Shown: in pieces, positions 54,082 through 62,319 of the stretch
Numbering within the stretch: position 1 is the first letter of the stretch
Layout: every line of letters starts with the position of its first letter
NCBI GenBank assembly: GCA_965219165.1
Contig: CBDCMW010000002.1
Coordinates: 1,178,001 to 1,242,000, forward strand
Direction of reading: 5' to 3'
Source: Aldehydirespirator sp965219165
Lineage (GTDB): Bacteria; Actinomycetota; Acidimicrobiia; Acidimicrobiales; Aldehydirespiratoraceae
DNA length: 64,000 nucleotides
Program-made: the position numbers and the translations under genes
The notes under the pieces: generated by a model
Database searches by the model: none
Seen by the model: the letters and a program-made list of their open reading frames with translations, nothing else
What the model was told of the DNA's origin: nothing

Positions 54082-55700
54082 CGCGATATTGCCGGATCCA
54101 TGCGCTCGAGGGTACGAAGCTCGAACGCTGCCACCAGCCAGTAGCCGATCACGGCCACGATCGTTAGTACTGCCACCGACACCCACAGCACGTTGTAGTC
54201 GTTGCGGGTGAAGGCGATGACCATGACCGCCCCGATGCCGTCGCCGGTGGCCAGCCACTCGGCCACGGTGGCGCCGAGCAGCGACGTTGGAACCGCGATC
54301 CGGGCCGAGGCGAGCAGGGCGGGAACTGCCGTCGGCAGGTAGGCGTTGCGCACATTGGCCACCGAGCGGGCGTCGTACGACCTCAAGACGTCGAGAATCC
54401 CCTCGGGGGTGCGGGTCATCGCTGTATAGCAGTTGACCAGGGTCGGGAAGAACGACATGACCGCCACGATCGCGGTGGTGGTCAGCACGCCCCGCCCGAC
54501 GAACAGGATGATCAGCGGCGTGGTGACGATGATGGGGATCGACCGCAGCGCCACCGCGATCGGCATCAGGGCGCGCTCCAGCCACGGGACCAGGATGAAC
54601 ACCACAGCCGTCACCAGCGCGCCGATCAAGCCGGCCACGTAGCCGAGCGACGTGGTCCATAGGGTGGTCCACAGCGCGCCGAAGACCATCGAGCGGGTCT
54701 CGGGCGCGTCCGCGTTGGTGAACAGCTCCGCCCACACATCGAAGGGCGTCTTGGCGAAGTAGGGCTTGAGCTGGAACACCCACAGGAACGCGTACCAGAA
54801 GACGAACACGACGAGGATCGGGGCCAACAGCGACGCCAGCCGGTTCATCAGGCCGGGCTCCTGGCGGGGCGCCGGCACCGCGCCGACATCCAGTGCGGGC
54901 GACCACGGGCACAGGTACCGGCCCAGCGCGCCGATCACCATGTAGCCGCCCGTCGCCACGATCGTGGACATCAGCGCGATGACCCAGATCCTGTCGGTCT
55001 GCAAGGCGCCCAGAGCTCTGACTGTGAGTATGCCCAAACCCCTGTGCGCCCCGGTGAACTCGCCCACCACCGCGCCCAGGAACGCGGCTGGCGCGGCGAT
55101 CTGCAGGCCGGCGAACAAGGCCGGCACCGAGGCGCGCACGCGGACGCTGCGGAAAGCGACCAGACGGCCCCTCCCGTAGGACCGGACCACGTCCAGGGCG
55201 CTCCCGGGCGCCAGGTCGAAGCCGAGCAGGGCGGCCACGTAGGTGGTGAAGACCACGGCCAGCGCCGACAGCGCGATCGGGGTTCCGTTGCCCGGACCGG
55301 TGATCAACCGCAGGATCGGGGCCACCGCGATGAAGGGCAAGCAAAAGATGGTGAGCGCGATCGCCCCGATGCTGCGGCGCAGAGGGGGAACGAGCGAGGC
55401 CACCGCGGCCAGGGCGATGGCGGCCAGGTTCCCCCACAGGAACCCCCACGCGGCAGTCTTCGTCGAGTGCCACAGGTTGCGCATGTAGAGGCCGCGGAAC
55501 TCGAGGAACTCAACCACCACCGCGGTAGGGGGTGACAGCCGGTACGAGCCCGCATACACCGTGCGGGCCAGCAACTCCCAGAGCAGGATGACACCGATTC
55601 CCACCAGCGCGCTGAGAATCCGCGGCGGCACCCTGTCGAGCCTGCTGCCGGCCCTGGCCCGGCTGGGCCTGCTGCGGGCGGCCGTGCCGGTATCGGTCAA
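54078..55700 (-). CDS. ABC transporter permease with two fused permease domains (SsuC/ThiX type)
   Basis: This 540-residue protein has two complete BPD_transp_1 domains in one chain, each with about six helices and an EAA-type loop (first near LDVVRSYGRGRLVAF, second near LDVLRSYDARSVANV). The family normally supplies one domain that dimerises. The joint is around residue 275 (Pro-rich). It is coupled by ATGA to the ATPase upstream and to the dioxygenase beta gene downstream, tying uptake to the first oxidation step. Confidence 0.88.
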   Translation of the reverse strand: MTDTGTAARSRPSRARAGSRLDRVPPRILSALVGIGVILLWELLARTVYAGSYRLSPPTAVVVEFLEFRGLYMRNLWHSTKTAAWGFLWGNLAAIALAAVASLVPPLRRSIGAIALTIFCLPFIAVAPILRLITGPGNGTPIALSALAVVFTTYVAALLGFDLAPGSALDVVRSYGRGRLVAFRSVRVRASVPALFAGLQIAAPAAFLGAVVGEFTGAHRGLGILTVRALGALQTDRIWVIALMSTIVATGGYMVIGALGRYLCPWSPALDVGAVPAPRQEPGLMNRLASLLAPILVVFVFWYAFLWVFQLKPYFAKTPFDVWAELFTNADAPETRSMVFGALWTTLWTTSLGYVAGLIGALVTAVVFILVPWLERALMPIAVALRSIPIIVTTPLIILFVGRGVLTTTAIVAVMSFFPTLVNCYTAMTRTPEGILDVLRSYDARSVANVRNAYLPTAVPALLASARIAVPTSLLGATVAEWLATGDGIGAVMVIAFTRNDYNVLWVSVAVLTIVAVIGYWLVAAFELRTLERMDPAISR

Positions 55701-56500
55701 CTGTCGTCCGTCTCGAGCTGTACGACCTGACCCTCGGAGCGGTGCAGCCTGGCCGAGACGGCCTCCACTTCGGCGTGGAACTCGTCGGTGAGCAGCAGTT
55801 CACGGGTGCGGGGCCGATCGAAGCCGATGGTGTGGCGGGCCACGATCCTCCCCGGTCTGGGCGACATGACCAGGACCTCGTCGGCCGCGTACACCGCCTC
55901 GGGGATCGAGTGGGTCACCAGCAGCGTGGTCGTGCCCCGGGCCGTCCAGATCCGCTGGAGCTCGTCGTTGAGCTGCTGGCGGGTGAGGGCGTCGAGGGCG
56001 CCGAAGGGCTCGTCGAGCAGCAGGAGGTCGGGCTCGGTGACCAGCGAGCGAGCGATGGCCACGCGCTGGCGCATACCCCCGGAAAGCTGCGCGGGCCGAG
56101 CCTTCTCGAATCCCTCCAGACCGACGAGCTCGATCAGTTCGCTGACCGCCTCAGTGTCGAGGCGCCGGCCGACAAGCTCGAGCGCGAGCCGGATGTTCGT
56201 CGAGACCGTGCGCCACGGCAGCAGGGACGGATCCTGGAAGGCGACGCCGATGCGCTGGCCCCGTCGCATCTCGTCGGGGGACGAGCCGTCCATGTCGATG
56301 GTGCCCTCGTCGGGGCTGTCCAGCCCGGCCACGAGGCGCAGCGCGGTGGACTTTCCGCAACCCGACGGCCCGATCAGCGCGGTGAAGCCGCCCGGGCGCA
56401 CGTGCATGTCGAGTCCGCGGAGGGCTGTGACCTCGCCGTCGCCGAGGGCGAAGGTGCGTCCGACCCCTACGACGTCTACCGGCGATCCCCGCCGGACCAT
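55697..56500 (-). CDS. ABC transporter ATP-binding protein (SsuB/TauB type)
   Basis: This 267-residue ATPase has Walker A GPSGCGKS, Q-loop AFQDPSLLPWRTV, signature LSGGMRQRVAIARSL and Walker B LLLLDEPFGALDALTR. It energises the fused permease encoded next, with an ATGA overlap. The ATG at 56500 is used; a GTG one codon upstream is equally possible. Confidence 0.92.
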   Translation of the reverse strand: MVRRGSPVDVVGVGRTFALGDGEVTALRGLDMHVRPGGFTALIGPSGCGKSTALRLVAGLDSPDEGTIDMDGSSPDEMRRGQRIGVAFQDPSLLPWRTVSTNIRLALELVGRRLDTEAVSELIELVGLEGFEKARPAQLSGGMRQRVAIARSLVTEPDLLLLDEPFGALDALTRQQLNDELQRIWTARGTTTLLVTHSIPEAVYAADEVLVMSPRPGRIVARHTIGFDRPRTRELLLTDEFHAEVEAVSARLHRSEGQVVQLETDDS

Positions 56501-56546
56501 CACCTGCGAGGGCGGAGGCTGCTATGGCGGCTGCTGTGGCGCTCCG

Positions 56547-57683
56547 TCACGAGATCGTGGTGCCGTCGGCGTAGATCTCCTCCAGCAGGGACCGGTCCCA
56601 CAGATCCTCGGTCACGGTCACGCCGAGGGCCTCGAGCGTCCTGATGTTCTCCTGGACGGACTCGTCGGTCCACCACAGGAAGCCGTGCTCGTCGGTGACA
56701 TCGCTGAACATGAGCTTGAGGAACTCCGAGGCCTTGATCGACTCGGTCTCCAAGTCCATGCCCGCGTCCGGGAACCGGTCGACGGTCAGCTTGGCCGCTC
56801 CGGCCGGATCGCTCTTGTGGTCCTGCCAGCCGAGGATCTCGCCCTTGAGCAGCCCGATCACCGAGTCGCGGTCGTTGGCCAGCGTTTCGTCGTTGACAAT
56901 GTAGGTCTGGCTGTGGACCGCGTAGCCGTAGTCGGCGAAGAGCATGGTCGTGTTGTCGATCCCGGCCACGGTCATGGCCACGGGCAGATCGGTGAGCCAG
57001 CACAGCAGCGAGTCGACCTCGCCGTTCACCAGCGGCGCCGGGTCGTAGTCGCTGGTGATGACGTCGACCGCAGAGAGGTCGACGCCGTTGAGGCTGGCCA
57101 GCAGCTCGAGGTCGAGCTGGTTGTTGAAGGCCATGCCGAGCTTCGTGCCCTCGAGGTCCCTGGGTTCGTTGATCGGGTTGTCGATCAGCGATGCGATCAC
57201 GAATGGGTTGCGCTGCATGGCCACGGCCACGATCTTGAACGGGGCCCCGTCGGCCACGGACTGGCCCGCGAAGTTCGCGGCCGAGATGCCCATGATGGCC
57301 TGGCCTGCGGCCACCGCCGCGTCGGGCGACACGCCCGGTCCGCCGGGAATGAGCGACACGTCAAGGCCGAAGCGCTCGTAGTAGCCGCGCTCGTGGGCGA
57401 CGTAGGAGCCCCCGAACTGCACCGAGTCGAACCAGCTCAGCTGGAAGTTCACTTCCTTGAGCGCCGGAGCCGCCGTGGTGGTGGGCGCGGCGGTGGTGGT
57501 GGGCGCGGCGGTGGTGGGCGCGGCGGTGGTGGGCGCCGCGGTGGTGGGCGCCGCCGTCGTTGGTGCCGCGGTGGTCGCGTCGTCGCCGCAGGCAGTCAAG
57601 ATGCGCCCGCCGCCGAGGATCAGCCCCGCCCCGGCAGCCGTCCGACCGAGGAACCTGCGCCGCGAGAATTGATTTGTTGCCAT
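56547..57683 (-). CDS. NMT1/THI5-like ABC substrate-binding lipoprotein, Tat-exported
   Basis: The N-terminus has a twin-arginine motif (SRRRFLG) and ends with a lipobox Cys (RILTAC), so it is a folded lipoprotein exported by Tat. A linker of six or seven TTAAP units follows, then an SBP domain starting NFQLSWFDSVQFGGSYVAHE. The domain resembles THI5/ThiY-like proteins that bind pyrimidines or similar small ring compounds. It heads the operon transporter, dioxygenase, PhyH. The promoter region carries the TTTGAT palindrome. Confidence 0.88.
   Translation of the reverse strand: MATNQFSRRRFLGRTAAGAGLILGGGRILTACGDDATTAAPTTAAPTTAAPTTAAPTTAAPTTTAAPTTTAAPALKEVNFQLSWFDSVQFGGSYVAHERGYYERFGLDVSLIPGGPGVSPDAAVAAGQAIMGISAANFAGQSVADGAPFKIVAVAMQRNPFVIASLIDNPINEPRDLEGTKLGMAFNNQLDLELLASLNGVDLSAVDVITSDYDPAPLVNGEVDSLLCWLTDLPVAMTVAGIDNTTMLFADYGYAVHSQTYIVNDETLANDRDSVIGLLKGEILGWQDHKSDPAGAAKLTVDRFPDAGMDLETESIKASEFLKLMFSDVTDEHGFLWWTDESVQENIRTLEALGVTVTEDLWDRSLLEEIYADGTTIS
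57465..57575 (-). repeat. TTAAP linker repeats (15-bp units)
   Basis: Seven tandem units of about 15 bp encode (T)TTAAP between the lipid anchor and the binding domain, residues 37-73. Low-complexity DNA of this kind is prone to length change; it acts as a flexible or glycosylated spacer. Confidence 0.8.
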
Positions 57684-57747
57684 GTGGACCCTCCTGGGTG
57701 TTCGCCTCGGCCGCCGCGCCTGCCAGTGCCGCGCCGAAGGCTCATAG

Positions 57748-57762
57748 TTTGATCACATCAAA
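57748..57762. promoter_or_regulatory. Palindrome TTTGAT-N3-ATCAAA, transporter operator
   Basis: This is the same perfect inverted repeat as at 48512-48526, here with CAC as spacer, 65 bases before the binding-protein start. The two sites bracket the catabolic locus and are the only copies I noticed. Confidence 0.75.
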
Positions 57763-57885
57763 GTACCACACCGCCGACGCACGCGCCCAAGTCGCGGCGC
57801 CGCGATGGCATGGCCGCTGCGCCCCCCGGGGCGCGGTCGATGAGGCCTGCAGACGGGCCCGGGGCCGCCCGCCGTCAGAGGGGGG

Positions 57886-58587
57886 TTAGTCGACGGGCGC
57901 GGCGGTGACGAGGATGCGCGACGTGGCGTAGTCGCTCAAGCCCACGGGGCCACCCTCGACGTTGAGGGTGAAGGTGCCGTCGGGGGAGCGGGCTGTGACT
58001 GTGCCCGTCGATCCCGGCGTCACCCTGGCCTCCTCCAGGAACTCGAGCATCCCCGGCTGGAACTCGAGCTCTTCGGGGATGCGCTGCACGGTGAACCCCC
58101 GGCCCACGTCCAGAGTCTCAAGGGCCACCATCTCGGGCGCCTCGTAACCGGAGCCGGGAATGGGGTTGCCGTGGGGGCAGGTGGTGGGCTCTTCGAGCAC
58201 CCTGATGATGGCCTTCTCCACCGAAGGCGAGATGATGTGCTCCCACTTGCCCGCCTCGTGGTGGGCCTCGGCCCAGGAGAGTCCGAGGATGTCGGTGAGG
58301 AAGCACTCGGCCAGCCGGTGGCGGCGCACCACTGTCTCGGCCAGCGAGTGCCCCCTCGCTGTGAGCGTGATCGTGCCCTTGCCCTCTTCGACGAGGCCCT
58401 CGGCCTGCATCCGGCGGATCATCTCGGACACCGCGGGGCGGGAGATCTCCAGGCGGTCGGCGATGCGGGCCTGGATCACGTCCAGGTCGTCCTCGGCCAA
58501 CTCGAAGATCGTCTCGCAGTACTCCTCGAAAGCCGGATGCCATTCGGGCGACTCGTAAGGCACCGTCTCGGTCGGGGTCGAGGTCAT
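57886..58587 (-). CDS. DtxR/MntR-family metal-dependent regulator
   Basis: The winged helix (ISRPAVSEMIRRMQAEGLVE), dimerisation/metal domain and C-terminal SH3-like FeoA domain (STGTVTARSPDGTFTLNVEG) are all present in 233 residues. In the metal site the usual DtxR HEEACRWEH reads HHEAGKWEH here, so the Cys ligand is a Gly. It keeps CPHGNPIPG. It may respond to manganese or another metal rather than iron. A target site was not found. Confidence 0.85.
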   Translation of the reverse strand: MTSTPTETVPYESPEWHPAFEEYCETIFELAEDDLDVIQARIADRLEISRPAVSEMIRRMQAEGLVEEGKGTITLTARGHSLAETVVRRHRLAECFLTDILGLSWAEAHHEAGKWEHIISPSVEKAIIRVLEEPTTCPHGNPIPGSGYEAPEMVALETLDVGRGFTVQRIPEELEFQPGMLEFLEEARVTPGSTGTVTARSPDGTFTLNVEGGPVGLSDYATSRILVTAAPVD

Positions 58588-58622
58588 GGCACCACCATAT
58601 GCGCGAGCGGGGGTGCTCGCAG

Positions 58623-59570
58623 CTACTCGCCGTCGAGCTCGGTGATCACCGGGGCGAAGGCCTCAATGTCGTTGTCGGCGGCCCCCAGCACCATGTAGCT
58701 GAAGCCCCAGCGCTCTCGTCGTCGGCGAAGAGTGTCGGCGATCTCGGCTGGCGAGCCGACCAGCAGCAGTGGGATGTCGGCCACTGCCTCGGCGGGCTGG
58801 CCGAACATCTCCGCGGTCGCTTCTATGGCCGCAGTGGTGGCCCGACCGCCTTCTGTGATCTGCCACGACGCGATCAGCACGTTGAGCACCAACTGGTCGA
58901 AGCGGTCGCCAGCCGCTTCTCGCACCCATTCGAGCTTGGCGTCGAACCGGTCAGCGCCGAGCACGTCGTTCATGGCGTCGAGGCCTATCTCTCCAGATCG
59001 CAGATTGGCGTTCACGCCCACGATGTCGGCGTGACGGGCGGCCAGGCTGAGCATCCGGCGCCCACCCCCGCCGATGGCCACCGGCACCGGCGACTGAACC
59101 GGCTTGGGCAGGCCCTCGAGGCCGCGGATTGCGTAGTGCTCGCCCTCGAAGGTGACCGGCCCGTCCTCGAAGAGGCCGCGGATGATGTGCAGGGACTCGA
59201 CCATCCGGTCGATGCGCACACCCGGCGGGTCGTAGTCCATTCCGGCCTCTTCGTAGTCGACGCGCTTCCAGCCCGCACCGAGGCCCAAGTCCATCCGACC
59301 GCCGGACAGGACGTCGAGGGTGGCAACCTCCTTGGCCACCATCACCGGATGGCGGTAGTCGTTGCCGTACACGAAGGCGCTGAAGCGCAGTGTGGTCGTC
59401 GCCGCAGCTGCGGCCGCCAGTCCCGGGCCAACCGCGAGCTGCTCGTCGAAGTGGTCAGGCATCACGAGGTTTGAGAAGCCGAGCTCCTCCACCCTCTGCG
59501 CAGTCTGTGCCCACGTCAGGCCGGGCAGCGGTCCCTTGAGTTCAATACCGAAACGGAACGGATGGGTCAT
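58623..59570 (-). CDS. F420-dependent LLM-class oxidoreductase
   Basis: This luciferase-like TIM-barrel flavin/F420 oxidoreductase has 315 residues. It has LVMPDHFDEQLAVGPGLAAA, then TLDVLSGGRMDLGLGAGW and PVAIGGGGRRMLSLAARHAD, matching the TIGR03621-like F420 group. The ATG at 59570 begins the conserved strand (HPFRFGIEL); the frame extends to 59603 with no support. The substrate is unknown. Confidence 0.88.
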   Translation of the reverse strand: MTHPFRFGIELKGPLPGLTWAQTAQRVEELGFSNLVMPDHFDEQLAVGPGLAAAAAATTTLRFSAFVYGNDYRHPVMVAKEVATLDVLSGGRMDLGLGAGWKRVDYEEAGMDYDPPGVRIDRMVESLHIIRGLFEDGPVTFEGEHYAIRGLEGLPKPVQSPVPVAIGGGGRRMLSLAARHADIVGVNANLRSGEIGLDAMNDVLGADRFDAKLEWVREAAGDRFDQLVLNVLIASWQITEGGRATTAAIEATAEMFGQPAEAVADIPLLLVGSPAEIADTLRRRRERWGFSYMVLGAADNDIEAFAPVITELDGE

Positions 59571-59630
59571 GGAGGTCACTGTAGGGCCGGTAGACGGGTA
59601 CAACGAGCGACCCAGGCGGTCGGGCCGAAA

Positions 59631-59671
59631 CTGACGTAGGTGTTTCCCTCTGGGGTCGCTAACTACGTCAG
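59631..59671. repeat. Long inverted repeat between genes
   Basis: CTGACGTAG (59631-59639) and CTACGTCAG (59663-59671) are perfect 9-bp arms with a 23-base loop. They lie between the end of the ATPase gene and the start of the LLM gene. It may be an operator for the LLM gene or a terminator for other transcripts. Confidence 0.5.
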
Positions 59672-59725
59672 CTTCAGGGGAGCAGGCGAGAGGCGACTCA
59701 CCGTTGGACCGGGCGGGCCGGTGGC

Positions 59726-61018
59726 CTACGGCCCCAGGGCGGTGACGGGTGCCACTCTCACGCCGTCGGGGCGGGTGTAGCCGTAGCCCACGGCGGTTAT
59801 CACCACCAGTGCGGCCAGCTGGTCTGCCCGCTCGGCGCTCACCTTGCGACTCAGGCGCAACAGCGACTGCGCTCCGGCGTCGATCGCGTCGCTGCCGCCG
59901 AGCTTGGCCTCCACGGCGAGCCAGCGTCCGTCGGGAAACTCGACGATGGCGTCGGCCTCCAGACCGGCTGCATCACGCAGATGGAAGACGCGTCCATCCA
60001 GCGGCTGGGCAAGGATGCGGAGGTCTCGCACGACCAGCGACTCGAACAGCAGCCCGAGTGTGGACACGTCAGCCATCAGACGGCGGGGATCGGCACCCAG
60101 CGCCGCGGCGGCCAACGAGGGGTCGGCAAAGTGCCACTTGGGGGACTTGCGCAGGGGCGCTCGCGACCGCAGGCGCACCGACCACGCGGGCTGCTCCTCC
60201 ACGACGAACAGCCGTCGTAGCGCTGCCAGGTAGCTGCGGACGGTGTGCCGGTGCAGCGGCTCGGGCTCGACGTCGGCGGCCAGAGTGGAGTTGCGGGCCT
60301 CCGATGCCGTGTTGCGGGCGAGGGACCGCAGCAGCCTCTCGATCCCGGCTGGGTTGTGTGCCGCACCTCCCTCCAGGCGCGGGATGTCGGTCCGGGCAAC
60401 CTCGGAGAGGTAGTCGCGCAGGTTCTGCTGCACCTCCGGCAACCGCAGGCCGATCTGGCCCGGCCATCCGCCTCGGCACAGCAGCTCCGCGACGCCCCGG
60501 AGTCCCGCCTCTGACGGGCCGGCGCGGCAACCCTCACCCTCGAGGAGCCCTTCAAGAGACACTTCGCCGCTGGAGTCGGCGGACTCGAACAGGGACATGG
60601 GGCGCATCCGGACGCGCCGCACCCGGCCCGCACCGGTGTGGCGGGTGATGTCGTCGGCGGGCTGGGCAGAGCCTGCGAGTATGAACAACCCGCGCTCAGC
60701 GGTCGCGTCGCAGGCATGCCGGACGTGGTTCCACACCGCGGGCACGACCTGCCACTCGTCGAGCAGCCGCGGTGACGGGCCGTCGAGCAGGGTGGACGGC
60801 TCGACCGTTCCGATGGTCCGGGCGTCGAGGTCTGTGTCGAGTCGAACCGCGCTGCGCGCGAAGCGCAGGCCCGTCCAGGTCTTGCCGCAGGCGCGGGGCC
60901 CCTCCAGCACCACGAACCCGGCAGCCCTCAGCCCACGCTCGACCTCGCGGTCCACGACCCGAGCCCGATAGCCGTCCGGTGTCAACGTGTTTCTTGTCGC
61001 CTCGCTCGCCATGACCAT
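59726..61018 (-). CDS. AAA ATPase with DUF4143 domain (paralogue)
   Basis: This shares the architecture of the protein at 24068-25402, with many identical blocks: GPRACGKTWTG (Walker A, residues 40-47), HTGAGRVRRV, and RLLDEWQVVPAVWNH as Walker B. The DUF4143 C-terminus has EADAIVEFPDGRWLAVEAKLG. The ATG at 61018 or 61012 is the start. Its promoter region is AT-rich and flanked by a CCCTAAC inverted repeat. The function is unknown; two such genes in 64 kb suggest expansion in this genome. Confidence 0.82.
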   Translation of the reverse strand: MVMASEATRNTLTPDGYRARVVDREVERGLRAAGFVVLEGPRACGKTWTGLRFARSAVRLDTDLDARTIGTVEPSTLLDGPSPRLLDEWQVVPAVWNHVRHACDATAERGLFILAGSAQPADDITRHTGAGRVRRVRMRPMSLFESADSSGEVSLEGLLEGEGCRAGPSEAGLRGVAELLCRGGWPGQIGLRLPEVQQNLRDYLSEVARTDIPRLEGGAAHNPAGIERLLRSLARNTASEARNSTLAADVEPEPLHRHTVRSYLAALRRLFVVEEQPAWSVRLRSRAPLRKSPKWHFADPSLAAAALGADPRRLMADVSTLGLLFESLVVRDLRILAQPLDGRVFHLRDAAGLEADAIVEFPDGRWLAVEAKLGGSDAIDAGAQSLLRLSRKVSAERADQLAALVVITAVGYGYTRPDGVRVAPVTALGP

Positions 61019-61019
61019 C

Positions 61020-61062
61020 CCCTAACCATACACTATATATGCTCTGAATTATACAGTTAGGG
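61020..61062. promoter_or_regulatory. CCCTAAC/GTTAGGG inverted repeat around an AT-rich promoter
   Basis: CCCTAAC (61020-61026) and GTTAGGG (61056-61062) are perfect 7-bp arms 29 bases apart. They enclose TATATAT- and TATA-rich sequence just before the DUF4143 gene start. Local AT content is far above the surroundings, which suggests a regulated promoter or imported DNA. Confidence 0.5.
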
Positions 61063-61161
61063 ACTAGACTGGACTACAGTCTGATCGTCGAGAACTGCTT
61101 GTGGCCTTCGTTCGCGTAGACGGGCGCGGTAGGTGTCGCAGGGGGTCGGTACGGTGGCGGC

Positions 61162-62319
61162 GTGGTGGCCGACCCGCTTGCATTGTTCTCCGAGCCGACC
61201 CGGGCCTGGTTCACATCCACGTTCTCTGCGCCCACGGCGCCACAGGCCGAGGGCTGGTCGCCCATCGCCGCGGGCGATCACACCCTGGTGTGCGCGCCCA
61301 CCGGCACAGGCAAGACGCTGGCCGCGTTCCTTTGGGCCATCGACCGGCTCATGTCCGGGGCACCGGTGGGGTCGGGCGATGCGGCCGGGTCGAGCGTTCA
61401 GGCGGGATCGGCGGACGGCTCGGCCGCCGGCACTCGGGTGCTGTACATCTCGCCGCTGCGGGCTCTGGCGGTTGACGTCGAGAAGAACCTGCGAGCTCCG
61501 CTGCGGGGTATCCGGCTGGCGGGGGAACGGCTGGGCGTCTCCGTGTACGAGCCCACTGTCGGGGTCCGCACCGGCGACACGTCCGCCGATGAGCGCCGAC
61601 GCCTCGTGCGCCGTCCGCCCGACATCCTGATCACCACGCCCGAGTCGCTGTTCCTGATGCTCACCAGCCGGGCGCGGGAGACCCTGTCCGGCGTCGAGCA
61701 CGTGATCATCGACGAGATCCACTCCGTGGCGGGAAGCAAGCGGGGCACTCACCTGATGGTGTCGCTCGAACGGCTCGAGGAGCTGTGCGAGCGATCGCCC
61801 CAGCGCATCGCCCTGTCGGCCACCCAACGCCCCCTCGACGAGATCGCCCGCTTCCTCGGGGGCCTCACTCCTCACGACGACGGCTCGACCGTGGCCCGGC
61901 CCGTCACCATCGTGGACGCCAAGGCCCACAAGGTGCTCGACGTCGAAGTGGTGGTGCCGGTCGGCGACATGGCGTCTCTGGGCGAGACGGTCGAGGCTCC
62001 GGCATCGGCTGGCGCTGCGGTCTCGCCGATGCGGCGCAGCATCTGGCCTGCCATCCATCCCCGGCTCCTGGAGTTGGTGCAGTCCCACCGCTCCACCCTC
62101 ATCTTCGCCAACGCCCGGCGGCTGTCGGAGCGGCTGGCCTCCCGGCTCAACGAGCTTCACCTGGAGGCCCAGGCCGACGAGGACCACGAGCAGGCCCGAC
62201 TCGGTGAGGGCGACCGGTCCGGCGGCCCCGTGCGGGTGGGCGATGCGCTCAGCGACCTGGTTCGCGCGGGTGACGCAACAGCCGCCGAGCAATGGGGGCG
62301 ATCCGGCCGGAACGGCTGA
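61162..62319 (+). CDS. lhr: Lhr-family helicase, N-terminal part (frameshifted gene)
   Basis: This is the first RecA-like half of a large Lhr-type DNA/RNA helicase. It has APTGTGKT (motif I), VLYISPLRALAVDVEKNL (Ia), VIIDEIHSVAG (DEIH box), LSATQRPLDE (motif III) and FANARRLSERLA (motif IV). The frame ends at TGA 62317-62319 inside a poorly conserved linker, and the rest continues in another frame. Removing one G from GGGGG at 62294-62298 joins the halves exactly. It is either a real disruption or a sequence error. The start is GTG at 61162. Confidence 0.8.
   Translation: MVADPLALFSEPTRAWFTSTFSAPTAPQAEGWSPIAAGDHTLVCAPTGTGKTLAAFLWAIDRLMSGAPVGSGDAAGSSVQAGSADGSAAGTRVLYISPLRALAVDVEKNLRAPLRGIRLAGERLGVSVYEPTVGVRTGDTSADERRRLVRRPPDILITTPESLFLMLTSRARETLSGVEHVIIDEIHSVAGSKRGTHLMVSLERLEELCERSPQRIALSATQRPLDEIARFLGGLTPHDDGSTVARPVTIVDAKAHKVLDVEVVVPVGDMASLGETVEAPASAGAAVSPMRRSIWPAIHPRLLELVQSHRSTLIFANARRLSERLASRLNELHLEAQADEDHEQARLGEGDRSGGPVRVGDALSDLVRAGDATAAEQWGRSGRNG

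Noticed and set aside
53482..55473. One long frame that would fuse the dioxygenase beta subunit to 460 extra N-terminal residues
   Set aside because: The upstream part is a shadow of the permease gene; the beta subunit proper starts at the ATGA at 54081.
57465..57575. CRISPR-like array
   Set aside because: The 15-bp repeats have no spacers and encode a TTAAP protein linker in frame.
57683..57886. TPP or other riboswitch before the THI5-like binding protein
   Set aside because: I saw no conserved TPP-riboswitch blocks or matching stems; the only structured element is the TTTGAT palindrome.
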